From Sphingomonas gilva (GTDB lineage: Bacteria > Pseudomonadota > Alphaproteobacteria > Sphingomonadales > Sphingomonadaceae): a DNA stretch of 64,000 nucleotides. Below are positions 28,815-39,392 of this stretch, in pieces (the first letter of the stretch is position 1; each line of letters opens with the position of its first letter). The stretch lies in the NCBI RefSeq assembly GCF_003515075.1, contig NZ_QWLV01000001.1, positions 743,182-807,181 of the forward strand, read 5' to 3'. A program made the translations under genes and the position numbers. The notes beneath the pieces are model-generated. The model was not told the origin of the DNA and made no database searches. It was given only the letters and a program-made list of their open reading frames with translations.

Positions 28815-29481
28815 AGCGCAGCCCCATCGCCTCCAACCGCCCGCGCATGTCGTAGATGTCGAGCCCGAGCTCGCCAGCCGCCAGCCGCGCGCGCTTGTCC
28901 GTCTCGGCCGCTTCGCGTTTGCGCGCGGCGTCGAGCACCGCTTCGGCATCGGCGCGGCGGACGACGCAGACGCCGTCGTCGTCGGCGACGATGACGTCGC
29001 CCGGATCGATCGCGGCGCCCGCGCAGACGATCGGCACGTTGACGCTGCCGAGCGTCGCCTTGACCGTCCCTTGCGCGAACACCGCCTTCGACCAGACCGG
29101 GAAGCCCATTTCGGTCAGGTCGCGCACGTCGCGCACGCCCGCATCGATCACCAGCCCGCAGCAGCCGCGCGCCATCGCCGAGGTGGCGAGCAGATCGCCG
29201 AAATAGCCGTCCTCGCACGGGCTCGTCGGCGCCAGCACCAATATGTCGCCAGCGGTCAGTTGCTCGATCGCGACATGCACCATCCAGTTGTCTCCCGGCG
29301 GGGCCGAGATCGTCACGGCGCTGCCGGCGATGCGCGCGCCGGGATAGATCGGCCGCATGCGGCTGGCGAGCAGCCCGACGCGGCCCTGCGCCTCATGCAC
29401 GGTCGCCACGCCCAGCGCCGCGAGCCCGTCGATCACGTCGTCCTTCGCCCGCGCGATGGTGCGCACCACCCGTCCAGCCAT
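28807..29481 (-). CDS. ligK: 4-carboxy-4-hydroxy-2-oxoadipate aldolase
   Basis: A 224-residue RraA-like class II aldolase, which cleaves 4-carboxy-4-hydroxy-2-oxoadipate to pyruvate and oxaloacetate and can decarboxylate oxaloacetate. The metal/substrate motif D-x20-R-D is present in [12 protein letters not shown]...GVRDV, and [14 protein letters not shown] near residue 28 is typical. AGGAG sits eight bases before the start. The frame is open far upstream; that extension is the shadow of the regulator gene. First gene of the ligK-ligU unit, divergent from the LysR gene. Confidence 0.93.
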   Translation of the reverse strand: MAGRVVRTIARAKDDVIDGLAALGVATVHEAQGRVGLLASRMRPIYPGARIAGSAVTISAPPGDNWMVHVAIEQLTAGDILVLAPTSPCEDGYFGDLLATSAMARGCCGLVIDAGVRDVRDLTEMGFPVWSKAVFAQGTVKATLGSVNVPIVCAGAAIDPGDVIVADDDGVCVVRRADAEAVLDAARKREAAETDKRARLAAGELGLDIYDMRGRLEAMGLRYE

Positions 29482-29527
29482 GCCCGTCTCCTTCGGTCGC
29501 ATCCTGCCAGCAGCCGTTCGCGCGCGG

Positions 29528-29539
29528 AAATCGGAATTT
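29528..29539. promoter_or_regulatory. candidate regulator box between ligK and lysR
   Basis: AAATCGGAATTT, a near-palindrome, lies in the 93-base divergent spacer. Its reverse complement (AAATTCCGATTT) resembles AATTCCGGAAATT at 30767-30779 and AGTTCCGATTGG at 30795-30806 on the other side of the regulator gene. A LysR-type binding site is plausible but unproven. Confidence 0.4.
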
Positions 29540-29574
29540 GCCGCCGGGCGATAAGTTTTCGCTATAGGAGGGCG

Positions 29575-30768
29575 ATGAACGACATGTTCGATCTCAACCT
29601 GCGCCACCTGCGCGCGATCCCGCTGATCGGGCGGCGCAACAGCATGAGCGCGGCGGCGCGCGCGACCGGCCTGTCGCAGCCCGCGCTGACGCAAGGGTTG
29701 GCCAAGGTGGAGCGGCAGCTGGGCGCGCGGCTGTTCGAGCGCCGGTCCGACGGCATGGTCGCGACCGAGGAAGGGGCGGGGCTCAGCGAGCGGATCGATC
29801 TCGCCTTCGCGCATCTGGCGGATGCGGTTCGCGGCGCGGCGCGCGGCGGACGCGGCTTCACCCGGCCCGATCGGCTGATGACCGCGACGCAGCTGCGCGC
29901 CTTCCTCGCGCTCGCCCAGGCCGGCAGCTTCGTCGAGGCGGCGCGCGCCACCGGCCTGTCCCAGCCCGCGCTGCACCGCGCGGTGCGCGATCTTGAACAG
30001 CTCGGCGCGCTGCCGCTCGTCGAACGGCGCGGACGCGGGGTAGTGCTGACCAGGGAGGGCAGACGGCTCGCCCGCGGCATCCGCCTTGCGCGCGCCGAGA
30101 TCGACGCGGGAATCGCCGCGCTCAGCCCGGACACCAGCTTCGGCGGGCGCATCGTCATCGGGGCGATGCCGTTGTCGCGCGCCCTGCTGCTGCCCGCGGC
30201 GATCGCCGCGCTGATCCGCGCCGCCCCCCGCGCGACGGTCGACGTGGTCGAGGGATCGTGGCGCGAGCTGGTCGAGCCGCTGCGCGACGGCGTCATCGAT
30301 CTGATGATCGGCGCCCTGCGCGAGCCGCCCGGACCCGTCGGCCTCGAACAGCAGGCGTTGTTCGAAGACCGGCTGGCGGTGGTGGCGCGGGCCGGGCATC
30401 CGCTCGTCGGGGACGACGTTCCCGACCGCGCGGCGCTCGCCCGCTATCCCTGGATCGTCGGATCGGCGGGCACGCCGCTGCGCGAACATTGGCGCGCGTT
30501 GTTCGCGGGAGGACCTCCGCCGCCCGCGCCGATCGAGTGCGGATCGGTGATGACGATCCGCGGCATCCTTCTCGACAGCGATTGCCTGACGCTGCTCTCG
30601 CCCGATCAGATCGCGCTGGAGGTGGAGGCGGGGCTGCTGACGCCGATCGGCCCGCCGCGCGGCGAGATGCGGCGGACGATCGGGCTCACCACGCGCGCCG
30701 GCTGGCGTCCCTCGCTGCTGCAGGCCCGCTTCGTCGATCTCGTCGAGGAATACGTCCGAACGACATAA
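29575..30768 (+). CDS. LysR-type regulator with two tandem DNA-binding domains
   Basis: A 397-residue regulator, about 95 longer than usual LysR proteins because the winged-helix domain is present twice: residues 7-66 and 103-162. Both copies contain the identical recognition-helix segment [12 protein letters not shown] (27-38 and 122-133). A single effector-binding domain follows (about 185-390; [20 protein letters not shown], then [16 protein letters not shown]). AGGAGG stands four bases before the ATG. It is divergent from ligK-ligU and first in the ligJIABC direction, so control of protocatechuate catabolism is the natural guess. Its counterpart in SYK-6 is LigR, which as far as I know has a single domain. 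Confidence 0.9.
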   Translation: MNDMFDLNLRHLRAIPLIGRRNSMSAAARATGLSQPALTQGLAKVERQLGARLFERRSDGMVATEEGAGLSERIDLAFAHLADAVRGAARGGRGFTRPDRLMTATQLRAFLALAQAGSFVEAARATGLSQPALHRAVRDLEQLGALPLVERRGRGVVLTREGRRLARGIRLARAEIDAGIAALSPDTSFGGRIVIGAMPLSRALLLPAAIAALIRAAPRATVDVVEGSWRELVEPLRDGVIDLMIGALREPPGPVGLEQQALFEDRLAVVARAGHPLVGDDVPDRAALARYPWIVGSAGTPLREHWRALFAGGPPPPAPIECGSVMTIRGILLDSDCLTLLSPDQIALEVEAGLLTPIGPPRGEMRRTIGLTTRAGWRPSLLQARFVDLVEEYVRTT

Positions 30769-30806
30769 TTCCGGAAATTGGATAACGGACGGACAGTTCC
30801 GATTGG
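30767..30806. promoter_or_regulatory. candidate regulator boxes upstream of the ligJ operon
   Basis: Two elements lie in the 71-base gap after the regulator: the palindrome AATTCCGGAAATT (30767-30779, overlapping the stop region) and AGTTCCGATTGG (30795-30806). Both share a TTCCG core with the site in front of ligK. They are placed where an activator could act on the dehydrogenase-ligJ promoter. Confidence 0.4.
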
Positions 30807-30839
30807 CGACGGTTCGGTGCCCTGAGCGATAGTCGCGAC

Positions 30840-31712
30840 ATGGAGAGACGCATCGCCCTGATCGGTTTCGGCGAGGCCGCACAAGCTTTCGCCGGCGCCC
30901 TGGCCGGCACGCTTTCGGCCTATGACCGTAAGACCGACGCGGCGGAGACGCGTGCCGCCAAGCAGGCCGAGTTCGCCTCGCACGCCGTGGCCGGGCAGGC
31001 GTCCCCGTGCGACGCGCTGGCGGGTGCCGACGCCGCGCTGTCTCTGGTCACGGCCGATCAGGCGCTCGCCGCGGCGGAGGCGGCCGAGGGCATCGCGACG
31101 AATGCGTTCTGGTTCGACATGAACAGCGTCGCCCCGGGCACCAAGCGCGCCGCCGCGCAGGCGATCGCGCGGCGCGGCGGGCGCTATGTCGACGTCGCGG
31201 TGATGGCGCCGGTCCATCCCGCGCGCGCCGCGGTGCCGTTGCTGGCGAGCGGTCCCGACGCAGCCGAGGGGGCAGCCCTGCTGCGCGCGATCGGCTTCGC
31301 CAGCGTGAGCGTTGTCGATGGCCCGGTTGGCGCGGCGTCGGCGATCAAGCTGATCCGGTCGATCATGGTCAAGGGGATCGAGGCGCTTTCCGCCGAATGC
31401 GTGCTCGCCGCAGAAGCCGCCGGCGTGCGCGATGCGGTGATTGCCTCGCTCGATGCGAGTTGGCCGGGCGCCGACTGGGCGCGGCGCTTCGATTATAATC
31501 TCGACCGGATGATCGTCCACGGCGCGCGGCGCGCGGCGGAGATGGACGAGGCGGTGGCGATGCTCGACACGCTGGGCGCGGGCAGCGCGATGAGCCGGGC
31601 GGCCGCGGCGCGTCAGCGCGCCATCGGCGGTCTCGGCATCGCGTCGCCCCAGGGGCTGGACGCCAAGCTCGCAGCGCTTCGCCCGGTGGTGGTCAGGGAG
31701 CGCGCGGCATGA
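30840..31712 (+). CDS. NAD(P)-binding DUF1932 dehydrogenase
   Basis: A 290-residue protein of the 6-phosphogluconate/3-hydroxyisobutyrate dehydrogenase superfamily. The Rossmann start [20 protein letters not shown] has the GxGxxA form; the helical C-terminal DUF1932 domain includes [20 protein letters not shown], where a lysine is placed as in the catalytic helix of this superfamily. It overlaps ligJ by four bases (ATGA), so it belongs to the operon. No step of the known protocatechuate pathway needs it; reduction of a 2-oxo or hemiacetal intermediate is possible but speculative. Confidence 0.75.
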   Translation: MERRIALIGFGEAAQAFAGALAGTLSAYDRKTDAAETRAAKQAEFASHAVAGQASPCDALAGADAALSLVTADQALAAAEAAEGIATNAFWFDMNSVAPGTKRAAAQAIARRGGRYVDVAVMAPVHPARAAVPLLASGPDAAEGAALLRAIGFASVSVVDGPVGAASAIKLIRSIMVKGIEALSAECVLAAEAAGVRDAVIASLDASWPGADWARRFDYNLDRMIVHGARRAAEMDEAVAMLDTLGAGSAMSRAAAARQRAIGGLGIASPQGLDAKLAALRPVVVRERAA

Positions 31713-32734
31713 CGTTGATCATCGATTGCCACGGCCATTACACCACGGCGCCCGCCGCCCATTCCGAATGGCGCGAGGCGCAGAAGGCCGCGTTCAAATC
31801 GGGCGAGAGGCCGCCCGCCTATCCCGCCATCACGGACGACGAGATCCGCGAGACGCTGGAGGCGAACCAGCTGCGGCTGCTGCGCGAGCGCGGCGCGGAC
31901 ATGACGATCTTTTCCCCCCGCGCATCGGCGATGGCGCCGCATGTGGGGGACGAGGCGGTGGCGATCGCCTGGGCGCGCGCCAACAACGATCTGATCGCGC
32001 GCTGCGTCGGTCTCTATCCCGAGACCTTCGCGGGCGTCTGCATGCTGCCGCAGAGCCCCAGGGCCGACATGGCGGGATCGATCGCCGAGCTGCGCCGCTG
32101 CGTCGAGGAACTGGGTTTCGTCGGCTGCAACCTCAACCCCGATCCCGGAGGCGGCCGGTTCGAGCATCCGCCGCTCACCGACCGCTTCTGGTATCCCTTC
32201 TACGAGGCGATGGTCGCGCTGGACGTGCCGGCGATGATCCATGTCTCCGGCAGCTGCAATCCGGCGATGCACGCGACCGGCGCCTATTACATCGCCGCCG
32301 ACACCATCGCCTTCATGCAGCTGGTCGAAGGCGATCTGTTCGCCGATTTCCCGACGCTCCGGTTCATCATCCCGCACGGCGGCGGCGCCGTGCCCTATCA
32401 TTGGGGCCGCTATCGCGGGCTTGCCGACATGCTCAGGAAGCCGGCGCTCGACGGGCATGTCATGAACAACGTGTTCTTCGACACCTGCGTCTACCATCAG
32501 CCGGGCATCGATCTGCTGGCCGGCGTGATCGAGACGAAGAACATCCTGTTCGGCAGCGAGATGGTCGGCGCGGTGCGCGGGATCGATCCCACCACCGGCC
32601 ATTATTTCGACGACACCAAGCGCTATGTCGACGCGCTGCCGATCACCGACGAACAGCGCCACGCGATCTACGAGGGCAATGCCCGCCGCGTATTCCCCCG
32701 GCTCGACGCGAAGCTGAAGGCGCGGGGGCTGTGA
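31709..32734 (+). CDS. ligJ: 4-oxalomesaconate hydratase
   Basis: LigJ, 341 residues, the length of the SYK-6 enzyme. It is an amidohydrolase-superfamily zinc enzyme that hydrates the oxalomesaconate isomer to 4-carboxy-4-hydroxy-2-oxoadipate. Metal-binding pieces are DCHGHYT at residues 6-12 (HxH), MIHVSGSC in the middle and FIIPHGGGAVPYHWGRYRGL. The C-terminal LFGSEMVGAVRGIDPTTGHY is characteristic of this family. It starts inside the dehydrogenase stop. A repeat of about 150 bases separates it from ligI. Confidence 0.93.
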   Translation: MTLIIDCHGHYTTAPAAHSEWREAQKAAFKSGERPPAYPAITDDEIRETLEANQLRLLRERGADMTIFSPRASAMAPHVGDEAVAIAWARANNDLIARCVGLYPETFAGVCMLPQSPRADMAGSIAELRRCVEELGFVGCNLNPDPGGGRFEHPPLTDRFWYPFYEAMVALDVPAMIHVSGSCNPAMHATGAYYIAADTIAFMQLVEGDLFADFPTLRFIIPHGGGAVPYHWGRYRGLADMLRKPALDGHVMNNVFFDTCVYHQPGIDLLAGVIETKNILFGSEMVGAVRGIDPTTGHYFDDTKRYVDALPITDEQRHAIYEGNARRVFPRLDAKLKARGL

Positions 32735-32888
32735 AGGGGCTCCTTCAGTTCCTCCCCGGCACGGGGAGGGGGACCATGCGAAGCATGGTGGAGGGGGCGT
32801 GCCTCCCGACGCAGCCTCACATTTGCCGGCCTACCCCCTCCACCATCGCTGCGCGATGGTCCCCCTCCCCACAAGTGGGGAGGATTGC
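32735..32888. repeat. long palindromic repeat between ligJ and ligI
   Basis: A left unit (32751-32797) and a right unit (32834-32883) are inverted copies sharing CCTCCCC...GGGGAGGGGGACCAT and ATGGTGGAGGGGG with small internal hairpins (CCATGC/GCATGG left, CCATCGC/GCGATGG right). The ligI ribosome site (GGGGAGGATT) is formed by the right edge of the repeat. The element resembles the GC-rich palindromes in the ribosomal block but has different internal stems. Confidence 0.75.
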
Positions 32889-33790
32889 ATGAGCGCCTTC
32901 GCCATGGACGCCGACTGGCTGCCCTTCCACCCCAGCCCGACCAGGCCGGCCTACACGCCGCCGCCGGGTGCGGTCGATGCGCATTGCCACGTCTTCGGCC
33001 CCGGCGACGCCTTCCCCTACGCGGCCGAGCGCAAATACACGCCGTGCGACGCGGGGCGCGAGCAGCTCTTCGCACTGCGCGACCTGCTCGGCTTCAGCCG
33101 CAACGTCGTCGTCCAGGCGACCTGCCACGGGACCGACAACGCCGCGATGGTCGATGCGCTGATCCATTCGGAGGGCAAGGCGCGGGGCGTCGCGACGGTC
33201 GGCGCCGACATCACCCGCGACGAGCTTGCGGCGATGCACGAAGCCGGCGTTCGCGGGGTCAGGTTCAACTATGTCAGGCGTCTCGTCGATCCCAAGCCCG
33301 ATGCCTATTATCGGGCTATCATCGACAGGATCGCCGAGTTCGGCTGGCACATCGTCATCTATTTCGAGGCGGCCGACCTCGCCGAGAAATGGGATTTCTT
33401 CACCTCGCTGCCGACGACGGTGGTGGTCGATCACATGGGCCGGCCCGACGTCACGAAATCCGCCGACGGCCCCGAGTTCGCGCAGTTCCTGCGCTTCATG
33501 GAGCGGGAGAATGTCTGGTCGAAGGTGACCTGTCCCGAGCGGCTGTCGAAGTCCGGCCCGCCGACCTATGACGATTTCGTGCCGTTCGCGCGCAGCGTGG
33601 TCGAACGCTTCCCCGATCGCGTGCTTTGGGGCACTGACTGGCCCCATCCCAACCTCGCCATGGTCGGCCACATGCCGGATGACGGCTGGCTGGTCGACAT
33701 GATCCCGCGCATCGCGCCCACCGCCGAGCTGCGGCGCAAGCTGCTCGTCGACAATCCGATGCGCCTCTATTGGCCTGAGGAGCAGGCGGC

Positions 33791-33794
<4 letters not shown>
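32889..33794 (+). CDS. ligI: 2-pyrone-4,6-dicarboxylate hydrolase
   Basis: LigI, 301 residues, opens the lactone 2-pyrone-4,6-dicarboxylate to 4-oxalomesaconate without a metal, as known for the SYK-6 enzyme. Active-site pieces are present: VDAHCHVFGPG (HxH), VVVDHMGRPD (central His) and LWGTDWPHPN with the catalytic Asp. VVVQATCHGTDN is a LigI hallmark. The ATG at 32889 is preceded by GGGGAGGA. Its last four bases overlap ligA. Confidence 0.94.
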
Positions 33795-36001
<2,207 letters not shown>

Positions 36002-36005
<4 letters not shown>

Positions 36006-37177
36006 CGAAGCCGGCGCGAACGCGGGTCGCGATCATCGGCGCCGGCCCGGCCGGGCTGCTGCTCGGCCATTTGCTGCGCGCGGAGGGGATCGACTGCATC
36101 ATCCTCGAACGCCAGTCGCGCGCCTATGTCGAAAGCCGCATTCGCGCGGGGGTGCTGGAGACGGTGACCACCGATCTGCTGCGCCGGCTGGGCATTGATG
36201 CGCGCCTGAACGCGGAAGGGCTGGTCGAGGACGGCTTCAACCTGGCGACCGACGATCAGGTCATCCGCGTCGATCTGAAGGCGCTGACCGGCAAGCACGT
36301 CACCGTCTACGGGCAGACCGAAGTCACACGCGATCTGATAGAGGCCGCGCCCGAGCGCGGGCTGGAGATCATATTCGAGGCGAAGGATGTCGAGCTGCAC
36401 GACATCGAAAGCGACGCGCCCTTCGTCACCTATGTCGCGGACGGCGCGGCGCGGCGGCTCGACGCCGCCTTCATCGCCGGCTGCGACGGGTTCCACGGGC
36501 CCTCGCGCAAGGCGATCGGTGCCGGGGCCGAGTTCGAGCGCGCCTATCCGTTCGGCTGGCTGGGTATCCTCGCCGACGTGCCGCCATGCCATCCCGAACT
36601 GATCTACGCCAACACCGCGGACGGCTTCGCGCTCGCATCGATGCGGTCGCGCACGCGCAGCCGCTATTATATCCAGGTGCCGCTGACCGATCGGGTCGAG
36701 GACTGGCCCGAGGATCGGCTGTGGGACGAGCTCGAACGTCGCTTCACCCCGCTCGCCGACCGGCCGGTGGTGCGCGGCCCGGCGCTCGAGATATCGATCG
36801 CGCCGCTGCGTTCCTATGTGTTCGAGACGATGCGGCGCGGGCGGCTGTTCCTCGCCGGCGACGCCGCGCATATCGTGCCGCCGACCGGGGCGAAGGGGCT
36901 GAACCTCGCCGCGTCCGACGTCGTCTATCTCGCCGATGCGCTGATCGCCCGGCTCGCCCGGGATGACGAGAGCGGCCTCGCCGGCTACCAGGCCAGAGCG
37001 CTGGAGCGGATATGGAAGGCGGAGCGGTTCAGCTGGTCGCTGACCAGGCTGATGCACCGCTTTCCGGATGAGGGCGCGTTCGAGCACCGCATGCAGGTCG
37101 CCGAGCTCGATTATGTCGCCGGCTCGCGCGCGATGCAGACCGCGATCGCGGAAAACTATGTGGGGTTGCCGTTATGA
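36002..37177 (+). CDS. pobA: 4-hydroxybenzoate 3-monooxygenase
   Basis: PobA, 391 residues, a class A flavoprotein that hydroxylates 4-hydroxybenzoate to protocatechuate with FAD, NAD(P)H and O2. The FAD motif GAGPAG is at 13-18, and LERQSRAYVESRIRAGVLE holds the cofactor-recognition helix with Tyr42 and Arg46 equivalent to residues tied to NADPH binding in Pseudomonas PobA. The DG motif is GCDGFHGPSRKAI and the GD motif LFLAGDAAHIVPPTGAKGLN. GTG start overlapping the ligC stop. It feeds the lig pathway directly, and no separate pobR is seen next to it. Confidence 0.94.
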
Positions 37178-38190
37178 CCGATCTTCCGACCCGCCCGCTC
37201 GGCCCGTTCAGCGTCTCCGCGATCGGCCTCGGCTGCATGAACCTCAGCCACGCCTACGGCGTGCCGCCCTCTGAGGAGGACGGCGCGGCGCTGCTCAACC
37301 GCGCGCTCGATCTGGGCGTGACGCTGCTCGACACCGCGGCGCTCTACGGCTTCGGCAAGAACGAGCGGCTGATCGCCAGATCGGTGATGCACCGCCGCGC
37401 CGAATTCACCCTGGCGAGCAAATGCGTTCTCGACGTCTATGACGGCAAGCGCGGGCTCGACGGTTCGCCCGAAGCCATCGCACGCACCTTGGACGGCTCG
37501 CTCGAACGTCTAAACACCAATCATATCGACCTTCTCTATCTCCACCGCCTCGACCGGCGTGTGCCGATCGAGGACTCGGTCGGCGCGCTGGTCCGCGCGA
37601 AGGAAGCCGGCAAGATCGGCGCGATCGGCCTTTCGGAGATGTCGGCGGCCACCATCGAGCGGGCGCATGCCATTCACCCGATCGCGGCGGTGCAGAGCGA
37701 ATATTCGCCCGCCGTCCGTAATCCCGAGGTCGCGGTGCTGGAGACCTGCCGGCGGCTGGGGATCGCATTCGTGGCGTTCTCGCCGGTCGCGCGCGGGCTG
37801 CTCGCCGGCGCGGTCCGCGGCGACGATTACACCGAGCATGATCTTCGCCTCACCATGCCGCGCTTCATGGGCGATCGCCTGCGCCACAATCTGGCGGTGG
37901 TCGACCGTTTCGATGCGCTCGCGGCAAGGCTGGGCATCGCGCCCGCGCAGCTCTCGCTCGCCTGGCTGCTGTCGCGCGGCGATCACGTCGTGCCGATCCC
38001 CGGCACGCGGCGGATTGCGCATCTCGAGGAAAATGTCGCTGCGGCGTCGATCTCGCTCGACGAGGCGGCGCTCGGTGAGATCGAGGAGATTTTCGCGCCG
38101 GGCGCGATCAGCGGCGCGCGCTACCCGGCGGGCGCGCAGGCGCAGATCGACACCGAGCTGCTGCCCGACGAAGAGCTCGAAGCGGCGTAG
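37174..38190 (+). CDS. aldo/keto reductase
   Basis: A 338-residue AKR with the catalytic pattern of the family: LLDTAALYGFGKNERLIARS (Asp and Tyr), the Lys in LASKCVLDVY and the His in IDLLYLHRLD. GDHVVPIPGTRRIAHLEENV near the end binds NADP. It overlaps pobA by four bases and closes the operon. Known members of this subgroup reduce aldehydes and ketones, but no step of the protocatechuate route calls for one. Detoxification of a semialdehyde or entry of a related aromatic aldehyde is possible. Confidence 0.88.
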   Translation: MTDLPTRPLGPFSVSAIGLGCMNLSHAYGVPPSEEDGAALLNRALDLGVTLLDTAALYGFGKNERLIARSVMHRRAEFTLASKCVLDVYDGKRGLDGSPEAIARTLDGSLERLNTNHIDLLYLHRLDRRVPIEDSVGALVRAKEAGKIGAIGLSEMSAATIERAHAIHPIAAVQSEYSPAVRNPEVAVLETCRRLGIAFVAFSPVARGLLAGAVRGDDYTEHDLRLTMPRFMGDRLRHNLAVVDRFDALAARLGIAPAQLSLAWLLSRGDHVVPIPGTRRIAHLEENVAAASISLDEAALGEIEEIFAPGAISGARYPAGAQAQIDTELLPDEELEAA

Positions 38191-38199
38191 GCAGGGGCC

Positions 38200-39312
38200 T
38201 CAGATATCGCCCCATACGTCCCGCGCCACATCGATCACCAGCCGCAGCTTCGCCGCCTGCTGCTCGATCGCGATGTCGTTGCCGTGAACGGTGGAGGAAA
38301 AGCCGCATTGCGGTGAAAGCGCCATCTGCTCCAGCGGCATGTGCCGTGCGGCCTGGTCGATGCGCCGCTTGACGTCGTCGGCTTCCTCGAGTGCGCCCAG
38401 CTTGGTGGTGACCAGGCCCAGCACCACCCTCTTGCCCTTCGGCACATGGCGCAGCGGCGCGAAGTCGCCGGAGCGCGGATCGTCATATTCGAGGAAATAC
38501 CCATCGACCGCGAGTTCGTTGAACAGCACCTCGGCGACCGGCTCGTAACCGCCTTCGGCCGCCCATGACGAACGGAAATTGCCGCGGCACAGATGCACGC
38601 AGACGGTCATCTGGGCGGGCCTGTCCCGGATCGCGTCGTTGATGATGCGGGCATAGAGGCGCGGCAGCGCGTCCGGATCCATGCCGCGCTTCCGGGCATT
38701 CTCACGCTGGGTCGCGTCGCACAAATAGGCGAGGTTGGTGTCGTCGAGCTGGAGGTAGCGGCAGCCGGCCTCGGCGAGGCTGGCGATCTCCGCGCGATAG
38801 GCGGCCGACAGATCGGCGTAGAATGCGTCGAGATCGGGATAGGCGGCAACATCGATCGCCTCGCGGCCGCCGCGGAAGTGCAGCATCGTCGGCGACGGGA
38901 TCGTCACCTTGGGCGTCGCGCGCGTCGCATTTGCCAGAAACTCATAATCGCGACGCTGGATGTCGTGGACATGCGCCACCTTGCCCGTGATCTTCATTAT
39001 CGGCGGCGCATATTCCAGTTCCTTGCCGCCATGCTGATGGAAATGCACCGCGGTCCCGCCGGCCTCTTCCACGCCATCGAGCTGGAGCAGGAAATCGGTA
39101 TGGAAATAGGTGCGGCGGAACTCGCCGTCGGTAATGCCGCGAAGGCCGAGCTCCTCCTGGAATTTGACCACGCCGCGGATCGCCTCATCCTCGGCCACGC
39201 GCAGCGCGGCGGCGTCGATCTTGTCCGCCTTGAACGCGGCGCGGGCGTCGATCAGCGCCTTGGGGCGGAGGAAGCTGCCGACATGGTCGGCGCGGAAGGG
39301 GGGCGTGGGCAT
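38200..39312 (-). CDS. MetE-like cobalamin-independent methyltransferase
   Basis: A 370-residue protein of the MetE C-terminal (UROD/MetE-like) family, half the size of full MetE. The four expected zinc ligands are present: His240 and Cys242 (VHLCRGN), Glu275 (FLEYDD) and Cys336 (PQCGFSS). It begins PPFRADHVGSFLRPKAL, typical of the short YxjG/YxjH type that transfers methyl groups to homocysteine or similar thiols. It is divergent from a VanA-type O-demethylase gene. A link to methoxyl-carbon handling is inferred from context. It ends ten bases from the convergent aldo/keto reductase. Confidence 0.8.
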   Translation of the reverse strand: MPTPPFRADHVGSFLRPKALIDARAAFKADKIDAAALRVAEDEAIRGVVKFQEELGLRGITDGEFRRTYFHTDFLLQLDGVEEAGGTAVHFHQHGGKELEYAPPIMKITGKVAHVHDIQRRDYEFLANATRATPKVTIPSPTMLHFRGGREAIDVAAYPDLDAFYADLSAAYRAEIASLAEAGCRYLQLDDTNLAYLCDATQRENARKRGMDPDALPRLYARIINDAIRDRPAQMTVCVHLCRGNFRSSWAAEGGYEPVAEVLFNELAVDGYFLEYDDPRSGDFAPLRHVPKGKRVVLGLVTTKLGALEEADDVKRRIDQAARHMPLEQMALSPQCGFSSTVHGNDIAIEQQAAKLRLVIDVARDVWGDI

Positions 39313-39331
39313 CCGGATTCTCCTTGCGACA

Positions 39332-39353
39332 TTTGTAAGTGTTACATACAAAA
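39332..39353. promoter_or_regulatory. candidate operator between metE-like and vanA-like genes
   Basis: In the 80-base divergent spacer, TGTAAGTGTTACA (39334-39346) is a perfect 5-bp inverted repeat around GTG. It is nested in TTTGTA...TACAAA (39332-39352). The AT-rich patch stands out in GC-rich surroundings and would suit a dimeric repressor such as the MarR protein encoded next to the oxygenase. Confidence 0.5.
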
Positions 39354-39392
39354 TGCTGCGACGATCGATACTGCAGCATGATGGAGAAGGCA

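Noticed and set aside
28807..30882. A 691-codon minus-strand frame spanning ligK and the LysR gene
   Set aside because: Only the last 224 codons match the aldolase family; the upstream part is the shadow of the regulator, and AGGAG supports the start at 29481.
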